This document shows positions 21,526-33,166 of a stretch of 64,000 nucleotides of DNA, one piece after another (position 1 is the stretch's first letter; the number at the start of each line of letters is the position of its first letter). The notes beneath the pieces were generated by a model. The model did not search any database. It was not told the DNA's origin and saw only the letters and a list, made by a program, of their open reading frames with translations. Source of the DNA: Heracleum sosnowskyi (taxonomy: Eukaryota; Streptophyta; Magnoliopsida; Apiales; Apiaceae); the NCBI GenBank assembly GCA_030848705.1, contig CM061245.1:77239564-77303563 (forward strand), in the 5' to 3' direction. A program made the translations under genes and the position numbers.

Positions 21526-21818
21526 AGTTACATTTTGTTCCAAGTGAACAACAACTTGCAGACATCTTTACCAAGCCACTTGATGAATCAACATTCTCAA
21601 GATTAGTAAGTGAGCTAGGTATGCTAAATTTCTCTTAATTATTTTTGAGATATTTGCAAGTCATAATGCAGCCAGGAACTTGCTATAATTTTTCTGTGAA
21701 TTGATTTTCTCAGGAAAAGGTGAAATTTTGTCTAAGTCAAAATTACTATGTCAACGAAACGCACCATTTCGTTGACAGTCTTAGCATTTTTCTGGGTGTT
21801 TCATTGATAGCTCTTTTA
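21526..21818 (+). repeat. 293-bp direct repeat flanking element C, right copy
   Basis: Second copy of 14195-14487. It starts in the middle of the RNase H coding sequence (LHFVPSEQQLADIF) and repeats the end of B pol and its stop. Element B sequence then continues normally into the ORF2 leader. Confidence 0.9.
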
Positions 21819-22176
21819 TATCAACGAAACGCAGCTTTATCAACGAAATAAGACTGGACTTTAACCGCCCAATTGTGATTCGTTGATGTAGCGCTTTTTA
21901 ATCTGAACCGTTGAAATTTCACGTTCTTTATCACGATCTATACATACACCCCTGTAAGCATAAATCGTGGTAATATTTAATTCTAACGGTTACTTTTTAA
22001 GCCAATCAGGTAATTTAGATTAATTATTGGACTTAATTTCTGAGAACTTTTGGGGAAGTATTTAAGAAATTTTAATTTCTTTATTTCATTTCTACCTGTT
22101 CTCAAAAATTCCAAAAGTTTTTCTAGCTTCTTCTCTCTAACAAGCAATACAGCTCGAAGCTTTTCCTCACTCAACA
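21819..22176 (+). other. B spacer between pol and ORF2
   Basis: Non-coding. It contains further TATCAACGAAACG and TTCGTTGATG words (21819-21890) and a pyrimidine-rich stretch, TTCTAGCTTCTTCTCTCTAA, just before ORF2. Without element C and one repeat copy, about 560 bp would separate the pol stop from the ORF2 start. Confidence 0.7.
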
Positions 22177-24650
22177 ATGGCACCCATAGTCAAGCTTATG
22201 TCTGCTGGTGGGTTCATCTATGAGAAGAACAATTCCATTCCATTTGTCGTTAAGGAGAGTCCGAACAGCATCTTTTTCAAAATGATGGATTTCATGAGGA
22301 ACTGTAAGTTGAGCTATGCGATGTTTCACTCTACTCCACTCTACAATGAAGTAATCGAGGAGATTTGGACCTCATGTGAGTATAGTGGAACAAACGGCAC
22401 ACTGCAATTCACTCTTCAAGGTAATGAGTACATAGTTAATTCTGATGTTTTGCAAGCATGCTTACATATTCCTGATAATAACTGTGATGCTTTGCCTACT
22501 AACACTGAAATAACTACCATGCTAAATTCTATAAACTACTCTTTGCCTACTGATAATCTGGGTAGAATAATTAGGAGAGGTTTGGTTAGGGAATACAGTT
22601 ATTTAGCTGATGCATTCATTAAGGTCTTTTCTGGAAAGATAAGTAATTTTGATGCATTAACTAATTCTATGTTAATTCTCCTAACCATGCTTCTAAATGA
22701 TAGATATTACAACTTTAGCACCCAACTTATCTATGAAATTGGTGCTAAGTTGGGTGATAGGGCAAATAGGAAGAAAAATATCTATTATGCAAGGTTTCTG
22801 ATGATGCTGGCTAATCATGTTAGTCCAGCACCATTAGTTATCTCTAACCCTAATGCCAGGTTTGAGTGCTTTGTACAAGAAAAGAGAGTATTGACAGACA
22901 TACTGAGGCTGAACTACAATGGTGATGTTCCAGTGGTGTATCTGCCAATCATTGAGGTAACTACTACTATCCCTATTAGTATAGCTGTTACTTCTATTGT
23001 CTCCTCCAACCTCGTTGCTATGGAGTCTGTAGCTGTGACCCAACAGGCTCCTGCCCCAGCAACTAAATCAAAATCAAAGAAATCCTCCAAGCCAACCTCA
23101 GGTGCTTCTCAAAAGGCACCTGTTGTAAAAACTACCACACAACCTAAGGGGAGTGAGTCTGGAGTTGTGAGAGGTGAGGGGAGGGGTGAAAATCAAAGAA
23201 ACCCCAAGAATAAGGAAGGTGAGGTAAGTGTTTCCCAGCCTAGCCCCATTGTGTCTTCCCAACAAGGCACAATGGGGCTAGGTGCACACACACTGGAAGC
23301 AACACTTCCAGTTTCTCAAATTCAGTTTGATGTAACCCCTATTATTTCTCTGGGGTTACAGTCCCACTCTCTAAACATTAATCTTGATTTATCTCCATCC
23401 AATTCACCAACTCAATCTTTAGATGTGGACATGATCCATACATCTTTTCCTGATTCTCCAACTCTAATCTTGGAGAAGCCCCACTCTGAAGCTGGTGGCC
23501 ATCACTTGTTAAGTGATTTGTTGGGCCATCAACCAATTTTTTCTGAAGTTGCAAGAGGATCTGTGGACCAATCTCTAAAATCAATCACCACAGATTCTAC
23601 TGTAATTTCACTTTCTCAAAGTGCTTTATTGACTTCATCAACGAAACAGCTTCTTTCGTTGACAAGTGTTTCTCCATCAACGGTATCCATACCGTTGACA
23701 GTTCAAACTACCATTCCGTTGATAGGTCAATCTACACCCCTTATTTAAAATCCAGTTGTTTCCACAACTAGTGTAGATGACCTGGTGGTAGTTGAGACAC
23801 TTTTAGGTTTGAGAGGGAGTGAAATTGAGAGGCTGGCTTGCAGCCAGGCAAAAGGAGAGAATGAGAGTGAGAGGCTGGCTATTTCTTCCAGCCAGGCAAA
23901 AGGAGAGTTTGAGAGTACCACCTTAGTAGGTGAAGGTGAGGGTGTGAGAGGTGTGAGCCATGGGGCGCCCATGATGCAAGAAAAGAGTGGAGAGAGAGAA
24001 GGGACTACAGGAGCAATAAGGGTGGAAGCAGCCATTGCTAATGAGTTAATGGAGGTCAGTGAGGGAGAAAGGGAACTTACTTTCCAAGAGCTTTATCAAC
24101 AAACTCTGGATAGTATTTCCCTGGATCCTGAGACCTTTACTCATCCTGTGCCAGCCTATCAAGTTATGGCTCAACAGGGCAATGTGGAGGCAGAAAGGTC
24201 ACTCAACTTAATTCATACTACTGCATCAATGCAAAGAGCAAAGGATGCCTTGACCAATCTACCTCCAGGAGCTGCAGCAAGTGGAGACTTTGAGTTTTCT
24301 GATGATGAGGACAGCTATGGTGATAATCTACAGGTGGCCACCACTTCACAGACTGGGCCTTCTGTGGTGCCTCCTACACCAGGCTGGCTTTCTCAGGGTA
24401 TGCATGGAAGAGTCACTCTAGATGCTGCTATCTCAAGGCAGTACAATGAGGCCTATCTAGCTCATGAGTCTGCAAATGCAAGGGACAAGAAATTCTACAA
24501 GGCCATCATGGATTCTCTGGAAATTCAAAGGCTACAAATGATGTAGACAAGGATTGAGGCTACAGAAATCAAGGACTCCATTAGCAATCTCAGGGATGCT
24601 AACTACAGGATGATCGATGAAAAGCTCCCTCTTCTCACTGTGTCCAAGAT
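22177..24650 (+). pseudogene. ORF2 of element B, 5' part (two nonsense codons, split by CACTA)
   Basis: Begins MAPIVKLMSAGG at an ATG in an AACAATGGC context. One frame runs through an in-frame TAA at 23746-23748 and a TAG at 24544-24546 up to the CACTA insertion at 24650. The N-terminal 230 residues are the conserved ORF2 region (FSTQLIYEIGAKLGDRANRK, then YYARFLMMLANHV). Then come a Lys/Ser/Thr-rich linker and a variable region in which the TCAACGAAA and CGTTGACA words are translated (about 23636-23728). The part after 23785 is Glu/Gly-rich with two copies of a SQAKGE segment. In other Sireviruses this ORF is described as envelope-like; no membrane segment or signal peptide is visible here, so that role is not supported by this sequence. 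Confidence 0.8.
24648..24650. repeat. Target site duplication of CACTA element, left copy (GAT)
   Basis: GAT precedes the left terminus and is repeated at 33167-33169 after the right terminus. This is the 3-bp duplication characteristic of CACTA transposons. With one copy removed the ORF2 frame continues. Confidence 0.93.
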
Positions 24651-24664
24651 CACTACAAGAAAAA

Positions 24665-25200
24665 TGCCTAGTAGCGACCGCATATCAGCGACCGTATTCC
24701 GTAGCTACTACCTATTAGCGACCAAATTTCGTCGCGGATGCTAGACGCAGATAATCTAGTCGCTAATATGTACTTCTGCGACGACTTTCGGCGACCGTGG
24801 TAAGAGCGACCGCTATCAGCGACGCGGTGGTCGCTAATCCTAGTCAGCTTTGTCCTTTCCCAAGTCCACGTGTCAGCGACGAATCCAGCGACGCTTTTCA
24901 TCGCTAATACCAGCGACCTACTTTAGCTACAACTTTCGGTCACTGATAACAGCGACCAATATCCAGCTACCGCTGTTTGTCGCCAATTTCAGCGACTAAC
25001 AGTAGCTACCATTTCCAGTCGCTAACATCAGCAACCAAACATTAGCTACCGAAGTTTGTTGCTGGTTTCAGCGACCACTAGTAGCTACAGGTTTTTGTCA
25101 CTAATTTTAGCGACCCATATCAGCTTCTTCTTGTCGCCAATTGTTGAAGGTCATCAGCTACCGTATGCGGTCGCAGATAGTATGCGGTCGCAGATACATA
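24665..25200. repeat. Left subterminal repeat array of CACTA
   Basis: Roughly 530 bp in which (T)CAGCGACC or TAGCTACC alternates with the opposite-facing TCGCTAAT/GTCGC at intervals of about 20-40 bp, more than twenty words in all. In En/Spm, subterminal repeats are binding sites for the element-encoded TnpA; these words are the best candidates here. Confidence 0.8.
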
Positions 25201-25501
25201 ATTTTTAGTGTACGAATCCCCTGTTCTGGAAATTTCCCAAATTTTACACCTGTTTTTGTCCCACACATTCACAACACAAAACATCTACTAGATCTCACAT
25301 TCACAACAATTGTCGCAACACAATAAAAATGAATATAAATATTCGCCCAATTAACGAAATCCAAGTACTAGAATAAAATAAATTAAAAAGTTTACATCAT
25401 TTGAAAACATCCAACATTATATCCTTAACAACCATAACCATATGTCCAAGTATCGTTCAAGTACGAAATTGCAATAAAGACATAATTGCAACCAAAACAA
25501 A

Positions 25502-27221
25502 CTAAGATCCGCCAGACTCGCCATCCCCAGCACCATGATGTGATCCCTGCATTTAAAAAAACAATAAAACATGTTACCTATACATGGTGTATTAAGAACA
25601 AACTAAATACGCAAATTCAAGAAAAGAAATACAGGGATCTCAACTATATTTAAGGGATCTCAAGTAGATTTAGTAAACAATATACCTGGCTGCCATCATC
25701 TTGCTGTGAAGATGATGCTGCCTCCGCCACTGCACGAGCTAACTCGTCGGGATCCAAAGCCCCAAGATGTCCACCAAGTATGCGTAGAAGCTCACGGTCT
25801 CGGCATATAGCCCTGACACAATCAGCTGGAGTATGAGTAGGTGGATGGCTCGACGACTGTGACAACTGAGTGCTACCTGAGCCACTAAATGAGCCACTGA
25901 AGGATGAGCGTCTTCGTTGCCCTTGACCTTTTATATAGTTCTTCTTCACAATAGAAGCCCTTTCCCATAACTCCTGATCAATCTCTGGACGCTCGGTGCC
26001 CTCAGGATAGCGCTCGTCAAGTAGACGTCGATAGTCATCCTGCAATAACAGTTAAATAGGTAAAAACAAGATTAAAATGATCCTAAAGTTATTTATCAAA
26101 ACTACGCATTGTTGCAAAAGATATTGTTGTTTACAGTAAATCTTAGAAAATGATGTTGGAACTTAATAAAAAAATAACAAAGTTATACCGCTATCTTCTG
26201 CGCATCGGGGAGACCATCACGAGTGGACACGTACACATCCAACCAGTTGATACGAGTGCCCTCACACTCAGACTCCTGTAAAAAAACATTACATCATTAG
26301 TACCAGGTTAACATTTGAAATTCTATGATATTTCAGGATTGTAGAAATATAATCAAACTTATTTATATGTACCTTATTAGTGATACACAAGTTAAATTAA
26401 TTATCTCTTATCCACTATATCAAGATTAACATTTAAATTTCACTGTCTTTGTCTTTATACTACAAAATAAAGGTTTCTTATTTTTTTAACTATTAAAAAT
26501 TTGATTACTACCATGCTAGAGTACAAGTCAACTCTCAAAACATAATTAAAGACTAACAAAAGCCATATCTTATGTTAAACATCTCCAAATAACCCACTAA
26601 AACACATTGTTCTACGACTAAAGCTAAGATCTCTGATAAATCAAAAATACAAATAAGCTGCATTTAAAAACTAAACTTCTAAACACTAATACTAATACTA
26701 ATAGTGATGGACTCTACAAATTATTTAGTATCCTAAAAAATAATGCAATTCATAATTCTTATGCTCCAGTCTTTAAGTTTTAAAAAAAACCATGGTTATT
26801 GGATTCAGTATCATACAAGAAAGTACAACAAATTCTTGGTTGTAGAGATAAAATCGAAATTAATCATATGTACCTTATTTGCGATATGCTGCAGCTGGGA
26901 GATACTGCCGCCCCTATAGGTACCTTTGGCCTTCTCGCCAACAGGTGCACCTGCGGATCTGTTGTTGGCGGCTGTGTAGCGTTTCTGCACCCACTTCTCG
27001 TCTCTCCACTGTTCACACATTTGAGTCCATATATCGGCGCTGCACCACCAAGGGCCATACTCGTGCATGTGCAACACTCCTTGACCTGGATAGTCGACGC
27101 CAGCATTATTAAGGGCTTTCTGGCGATCTTTAGAAAACTTATCTTTCGTGCGAGCAGCACACTTCTGCCAGAAAAGAGTAGATATCACCGCAGCATCCTC
27201 ATCCGCCCACCTATAACGTTT
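25502..27221 (-). CDS. CACTA second gene: plant transposase (Ptta/En/Spm type), spliced 3' exons
   Basis: Four exons can be read on the minus strand: 27221-26874, 26275-26189, 26039-25686 and 25546-25502. Each junction is AG/GT and all are in phase zero, giving 277 residues and a TAG stop. Exon 1 encodes KRYRWADEDAAVISTLFWQK, then GPWWCSADIWTQMCEQW and KGTYRGGSISQLQHIANK. Exon 2 continues ESECEGTRINWLDVYVSTRD. Exon 3 gives DDYRRLLDERYPEGTERPE and a Ser/Gln-rich tail. This layout (GGS...H followed by DGLPDAQKIADDY) is that of the Transposase_24 family (PF03004). The first exon(s) with the start codon lie upstream and I could not place them, so the call is 5'-partial. The protein probably acts as the DNA-binding partner of the transposase. 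Confidence 0.72.
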
Positions 27222-29167
27222 CTGCATAAATAAACAATTCATTAAAATCAACAACAAAAAGCAAACTATGCATTACAAATAAAAATCTGATTATATAGAT
27301 GCAAACTGCATTACAAAAAAAATCTGATTATTTATACAAATGAATATAAAAAATTACAGAGATGCATCAAATTAATACAATGCAGAGATCAGATTAATTT
27401 ACTGTTTGTGGGATCAGTGGCAATTGGACGCAATCAGGTTCTGGAACACACATGCACCTTCTTGTAAGCATGCGTATTCTAAATTATTAAGTCCTATACT
27501 CTTCGATTTTGAAGCAGCTAAAATCAAGCTCACAGCAACGACGTTTATGATTTTGATAGAGGAGCAGATATAAACAAGAAAGAGTCTGTTGTTAACTTAG
27601 TTAGCAGGTACGGACCTATTTCTCGTTACACTTGTTAGGATGTTAAATGATCTTTCAGTTCAGCAATGCCCGATAACTGATGGTTTCTATTAAATATTGA
27701 AGTCGTACACGGACCCTGGCCTGATTGCTGCTTACCTACTATTAGTTCCGATTATATTTTTGCCATGATTCCTATTGCATTTCCATTTCTGAATTATATT
27801 AGTTTTTATGTTGGAAATGCCTGGAGTTGAAGATTAATAATATCAAGTTTGTAAGATATGAATATGTACATTTCTGAATGCAAATGTACAATAGTATTTA
27901 TTTCCCTTTGACTACTATGAATATGAATCGATTTATTTCCAGTCACATGCTAATCAACCAGCATAGTGACATTTCACCTAAATTATTGCACTACCTATAT
28001 TATTAGGGCCTGGTTTACTCTGAGATCTGCGATGATGTTCCCAGTGTTAGTACCTAGTTGCATTTATTATTAAAAAGTACTAACCATGCTAATTTTTAAG
28101 ACTTCTTAGTACGCATTTCTTGTAAATACTATTATTTTTTATGAGCATTATTACTACTAATAATTGATTACTGGACTTGGACTGTTCATCATATGTCTCT
28201 AATCTAATCGCTTAAAATGTTATGTTAACAATTTTAATATTAACATAGACATACTTGTTTCTGATCAATTAATTTGTTAACAAATACCCTGCATAGACAT
28301 AGTCAACTACATCATCATAGCATCTGCACATACAACTTATAAGTATAAGTAATTTATACTTATAAAAATTTTAAGAAATTACAATGGTTATGTTTTTTTA
28401 TTTGGCTAGTGATGATCAACTTGAAAATTTAAAAGAGATTAAATGAATCAACTTATTTATACCAATAATTTTTATTATAAATATGATATTAGCCTCTATT
28501 TCAAACTCGAAAATAATATAAATGTATATGTGAATATTTACATTTTAATAGTTTTTTTGTTTTCTTTTGAAAGTATATTAATATGAAGACGGAAGAGTAC
28601 TGATATTTCATGCAAGTTCTGTTTAAGCGTGGACCATTAGGTATCAGGCCTGGTCGCCTGGAGCTGAAAATCTGAAATCATGTTCCAACTTGCTATGCTA
28701 AAATATGGATTGGGCCAGTTTGAAACTCTTGTTTTTTTGAATCTCACACTATTTAAAACTAGTTTAGCCATCACTCAGTAAATGACAATACAAGTTTGTA
28801 GTATGTTGTTACCAGGCAAAAACCAGTAAATAAAAAATGAAGAAAGCTTCAAGAAAATATATAGTGTCTGAAAAGCTTGTAGGTACGTCTAAATCAACAT
28901 AAGAAAAGATATTGATACTACATACAGGGATGTCCCATCTTGTTTACAAAATCTTTTTATTTGAAAAATACTTGATTTTGACTGTTCTGATGTTTGTTTT
29001 TTTTCACTTTTTAGGAGTGAAAATGGAAGTAGAATAAGGTAACAATGAGTTAATGTATCAAGCTCTCAAGAAAGATGCCAAATAGATACCTACTTTCTAT
29101 AGTAAACAAATTGAATTCCCCAAAAAGGCTGCATTTAATTTTTATTTTTTTACTTAATTAAACCATT
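27222..29167. other. CACTA internal region without recognisable genes
   Basis: About 1.9 kb between the two CACTA genes. It is AT-rich with no open frame carrying a known motif. It should hold the missing 5' exon of the second gene and the missing 3' part of tnp2, but I see neither, so an internal deletion or replacement is likely. Confidence 0.5.
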
Positions 29168-30484
29168 TTAAAGGGAAAACCTCTTGTTATTTTTATCTAA
29201 AACCTTTTCATTTACCATCACAGTCCACATAAGGGCTGCCCTAAGGTTGAAATTTGTTTTCGTAGCAACATCCCAAGTCTGTACTCCATCTTTCCACAGT
29301 ACCTTCAACTCGTCTATAAGAGGTCTCAAGAAAACATCTAAGTTCTTTCCGGGACTCTTGGGACCGGGAATCATTAGTGAAAGAAACAAGTATGGTTGTT
29401 TCATACACATCCAAGGAGGCAAGTTGTACGGGATAAGAATCACATGCCAACATGAATACGGAACAGCTGAGTGGCCAAATGGGTTGAAACCATCGGTGGA
29501 TAGTCCAAGCCTCACATTTCTAGGTTCTACTGCAAACCCAGGATGTGCCAAGTTGAAATCTTTCCAAGCCTTTCCATCTGCAGGATGATTTAATTCTCCA
29601 TCTTTAGACAGCGATTTAGCATGCCAACTCATATGTTCGGCTGTTCTTGAAGACATATACAGTCTTTTTAGCCGATCAGTTAATGGAAAATACCTTAGAA
29701 TCTTGAACGGTATATTTGATTTTTTTGTAGTCACCCCATCTCTATTAGGTCTAAACCGATCATGACCGCAAATAGTGCACCTTGTTATCTTTTCATGTTC
29801 CTTATAAAATAATATGCAATCATTAGGACATGCATCGATTTTTTGGTATCCAAGACCCAACTTTTTCACCATTTTCTTGCAGTAGTAATAATTGTCAGGT
29901 AATTTCTCGCTGTCGGGCAACATACTCTTTATTGCCTTCAAGAGCGACTCAAAACACTCATGGCTCATGTTGTGATCAGCCTTGATGTTAAGTATTGTTG
30001 CCACTGCAGACAATTTACTGTGTCTGGTGCAACCATCCCATAGTGGCTCGCTACCCTCATCTAATAACTTAAAAAAGTCTTTGGCATCAGAATTCATAGG
30101 TTGCTCTCTCGCTTGTTCCCAATCAAAATCTGGCCCTGCCATATTATGAACCATTTCATTCATATGATAATTACTACTGCTGCGCGGATTGTTTACTGTA
30201 AAGCCTCCATCTCTTGTTTGTCCATGTGCCCACCAACATTCTTCATAATTTTTCATGAACCCGGTCACAAGTAAATGGTAGTTTACAATATCTCTGTCCA
30301 GATAATTATTGTTCTTACACTTGTGACATGGACATCGTATTTGATTCTTATCATTCACACATTTTGGGTGACTATACGCATATTCCAAAAATACTTGACA
30401 ACCAGCCCTAAATTCAGCCGTAGCACCTATTTCAGTACTTGACTTTCGTCGTCCCATCCAACTACGATCGGAAGAGAGGTTCAT
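29168..30484 (-). pseudogene. tnp2: tnp2 / TNPD-type CACTA transposase, C-terminally truncated
   Basis: A 438-residue frame starting MNLSSDRSWMGRRKSS. Residues about 10-90 are the transposase-associated domain (PF13963): FLEYAYSHPKCVNDKNQIRC, then PCHKCKNNNY and the TGFMKNYEECWWAHGQ end. From about 130 the tnp2 core (PF02992) follows: CPNDCILFYKEHE, CTICGHDRF, ILRYFPLTDRLKRLYMSS, MSWHAKS, then LGLSTDGFNPFGHSAVPYSC, whose Asp is the expected first catalytic acid, and LMIPGPKSPGKNLDVFLRPL. The frame ends just after RAALMWTVMVN, where full-length family members continue for several hundred residues with the rest of the catalytic domain. I find no continuation to the left, so this copy should not be catalytically active. 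An intron cannot be excluded. Confidence 0.85.
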
Positions 30485-31820
30485 GATACGAAGTCACAAA
30501 GCCTAATAAACTATATCACACGTAGCAAAAATTAACATAATATTATTAACATATATAATATCTTAATTTGGGGCCATAAGGAAAACCCAAAAACAGAAAT
30601 CTTATTATAATCAAAACATACAAACACAAAATCAAATAAAAAACAGAGAGTTTAAAACAGGCATGTAATCACAACATAATATTATTAACATATATAATAT
30701 CTTAAGTATCAACCCAATAGGTTAAATTAAAGTTAAATGAAAGTATGCATATTTCAAAAATATAAATGTATTGTATTTAGTCGTTGCGTTTTTCTTGTAG
30801 TGTAATTCGAAGTAAAAATTAAAATAAAATTTAACTACATAAATTAAAAAAAAATCAAATTAATAAATAATACACATAAAAGAGCCGTGTTAAGCACCAC
30901 ATAAATGCTAGTAATTAAAATATTTGATTACAAATGAACCTAAATTATATGTTTTTACGGTTTACTTGTTTGAGAGTGTTTTTTTTGTCTGATTGGTACA
31001 ATGGAACTGGATTTTACAGGGAGTATGTCACAGCACAAGTTTGAGCAATCGGTGAGATTTCTTTAATTAAATTATCTTTTTCACTCTGTTTATAACTATA
31101 TACAGTAATGCTCTGTGTGCATGAATTTCTGCCCCCACATATTGACACTAGCAAGTCACAACAGTATGCAACAACAGATTATGAGAGTAAAAACACTAGT
31201 ATGACCTAGTTGTGAGAAAGAAACTCAATTTGTTGTCTGGAAGCCAGAAAGTTTCTGAAGCTCTTAGATGTTGAATTCGTTATTCATATCTTACGCAATC
31301 CGAGCCAACAAAAACCCACCCACTCCCCCCATTAATTGAATACTAACAAATTAAGTATCTAAATTCTACATAAACTTAACACATACATATATAATCAGAT
31401 GATGATTACATAGGTTAAAGACCTAATTACATGTAATTGGCACATAGGTTTGTAATTGATGATCAAAGCCCCATTACATACACACACATATATATAATTA
31501 TCAAACAGAATTGATTACCTTAGGGTTGTAGATGGGGAAAGAGAGGCGCCGATAAAGAAAGAGAGAAGATAAAGAAAGAGAGTACTGAACAGCCGGGGAG
31601 AAAACACGATAATGAAGAAAAAACCCTCCGGCACCACGATGATGTCCAGAAAAGAAAATAAATATAGAATGTATAATAAGGCAAACATATATATTCAAAT
31701 TAAGAATTATAAAATAAAAAACAAATTTACAAGTTACGTATTTTTAAAAAATCAGTAACTATAAAATACTATTTTACCTTATTTAAATATAAGATTTACA
31801 AGTTACGTATTTTTTAATTA
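30485..31820. other. CACTA 5' non-coding region
   Basis: AT-rich sequence upstream of tnp2. It holds a second CACTA-type terminus at 30786-30802 and no coding content I can support. A 65-residue minus-strand frame at 31698-31501 is low-complexity and is not called. Confidence 0.5.
30786..30802 (-). repeat. Internal CACTA terminus (extra right end)
   Basis: The plus strand reads GCGTTTTTCTTGTAGTG, identical over 17 bases to the true right end at 33150-33166, and is followed by TAA rather than GAT. It is an internal copy of a terminal inverted repeat, with no subterminal array next to it. Confidence 0.75.
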
Positions 31821-32016
31821 CTCCCTCTGTCCCACTTTTATTGTCCAGTATTTCCAAATTTATTTGTCCCAAAATTATTGTCCATTTTTAATTAATATGG
31901 TAAATTATGTGTTAATTATGTTAACTTTGATAAAAAACAATATAATTATTTGATAATTATCTGTCGAATAAAAGGTGGATTTTTGATTGCCGACAATAAA
32001 AGTGGGACGGAGGGAG
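31821..32016. mobile_element. Stowaway-type MITE (Tc1/mariner)
   Basis: 196 bp with inverted termini CTCCCTCTGTCCCACTTTTA and, on the opposite strand at the other end, CTCCCTCCGTCCCACTTTTA, flanked by TA on both sides (31819-31820 and 32017-32018). The CTCCCTCYGTCCCA start and TA duplication are the Stowaway hallmark. It is too short to encode protein and would rely on a mariner-like transposase. Confidence 0.93.
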
Positions 32017-32018
32017 TA

Positions 32019-32765
32019 TAGAACTCTTTATTTTCAAGAAAACACTAACCACATGTGAGTTATTATATTAAAAACTCACATATCTTTTTTATAACAAGAA
32101 ACCCTCTTAGTTCGCCAATAAATCAATAAAGTCAATGTATAACACGAGTTATAAAACTAGTACTATATATAATAAGTATAAGAGAAATTATACAAGAATA
32201 TAGTTAAATATCGATTTAGCAAAAAAAAATTAATTTAGCAAAAACAAAGAAAAAATATCAACACAGTTTAGTATTATTTACAACAAATACTTCAAATTTA
32301 ATATTTAATTATTACCAATGTTCTAAAATTCGATTCACTCTTGGAAAAATACTTGGAAATGGGTTTTCAACCAACTCGAATTTATGTAAGTACTCAATAG
32401 AACGAGCATTAATTGATGTTAAAAATAAGTACACTGAAATAGACCAATTACTTGAATTCTAAAGACTCCATTGAGTTGAATCGATTTTCGAGTTATACAA
32501 ATTAACCTTTAGTATATATATATATGTAACATATTATAACATACTAACAAATTCAAGTGTTCAAATCATGTCAATAACATGCAAAATTAAAATATATAAA
32601 ATATTTATATTACCAACTTTATTTTTAAGATTTTAAATTGTATAAAATTAAAGTTACATTTGATTATAAACTAACCTTAATCTAAAATCAATCTTAATTA
32701 TATGTTTGTCTAATTTAAAATGTAATTATCTTCGGTAAAAAAAAAATAAAAAAAATATATTACTA
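32019..32765. other. CACTA non-coding AT-rich region
   Basis: AT-rich sequence between the MITE and the right subterminal array. I see no genes or strong repeats apart from a short TA run near 32514-32526. Confidence 0.6.
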
Positions 32766-33150
32766 TTAGCGACGGCTAATTGCGACGGATTTGGTCGCAG
32801 AAAAATGACGTGGCATCTTCTGCTACTGACATCTGTTGCTAATATCATCTGTCGCTAACAATTCTTACAGTGACGGCTCAGCTACGGCAATCGGTCACTA
32901 ATGCTTTGCTTACGTGGCACCATCTGCGACGGCGTTCGGTCGCTGATACAACTTTGTCGCTAAAAAATGTGCACCAATTTTGCGCGGTGTTTATTTTGGC
33001 GGGAAATTTACATTGGCGACCAACTGGCGACGGAAGTCGGTCGCTAAAAATGTTTAGCGACGGATTTATTATTTGTCGTTATAGATGGTCGCTGATGCTT
33101 AGCAGTAGCGACGGAACATGCGGTCGCTGATACATCTGGTCGCTACTAGG
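32766..33150. repeat. Right subterminal repeat array of CACTA
   Basis: Contains AGCGACGG, GCGACGGA and GGTCGCTGAT/GGTCGCTAA words at close spacing, in the same family as the left array but richer in the GCGACGG variant. These are likely transposase-binding sites. Confidence 0.8.
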
Positions 33151-33166
33151 CGTTTTTCTTGTAGTG

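Larger units (their letters stand above)
24651..33166 (-). mobile_element. CACTA (En/Spm) DNA transposon inserted in B ORF2
   Basis: 8516 bp bounded by inverted termini of about 29 bp that start CACTACAAGAAAAA and agree except at one position, with 3-bp GAT duplications. Subterminal arrays of AGCGACC and TCGCTAA words lie at both ends. It carries two minus-strand genes: a TNPD-type transposase (tnp2) that is truncated, and a second plant transposase of the Ptta/En/Spm type with clear introns. Because tnp2 lacks its C-terminal part it is probably non-autonomous. It was recently able to move: the target frame is preserved exactly and the termini are nearly perfect. Confidence 0.93.

Noticed and set aside
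26799..27233. 144-residue plus-strand frame across the CACTA second gene
   Set aside because: It is the shadow of the spliced minus-strand exon at 27221-26874, which has the recognisable transposase motifs and splice borders.
31501..31698. 65-residue minus-strand frame in CACTA
   Set aside because: Low-complexity Phe/Ser/Leu composition from a purine-rich stretch; no start context or homology recognised.
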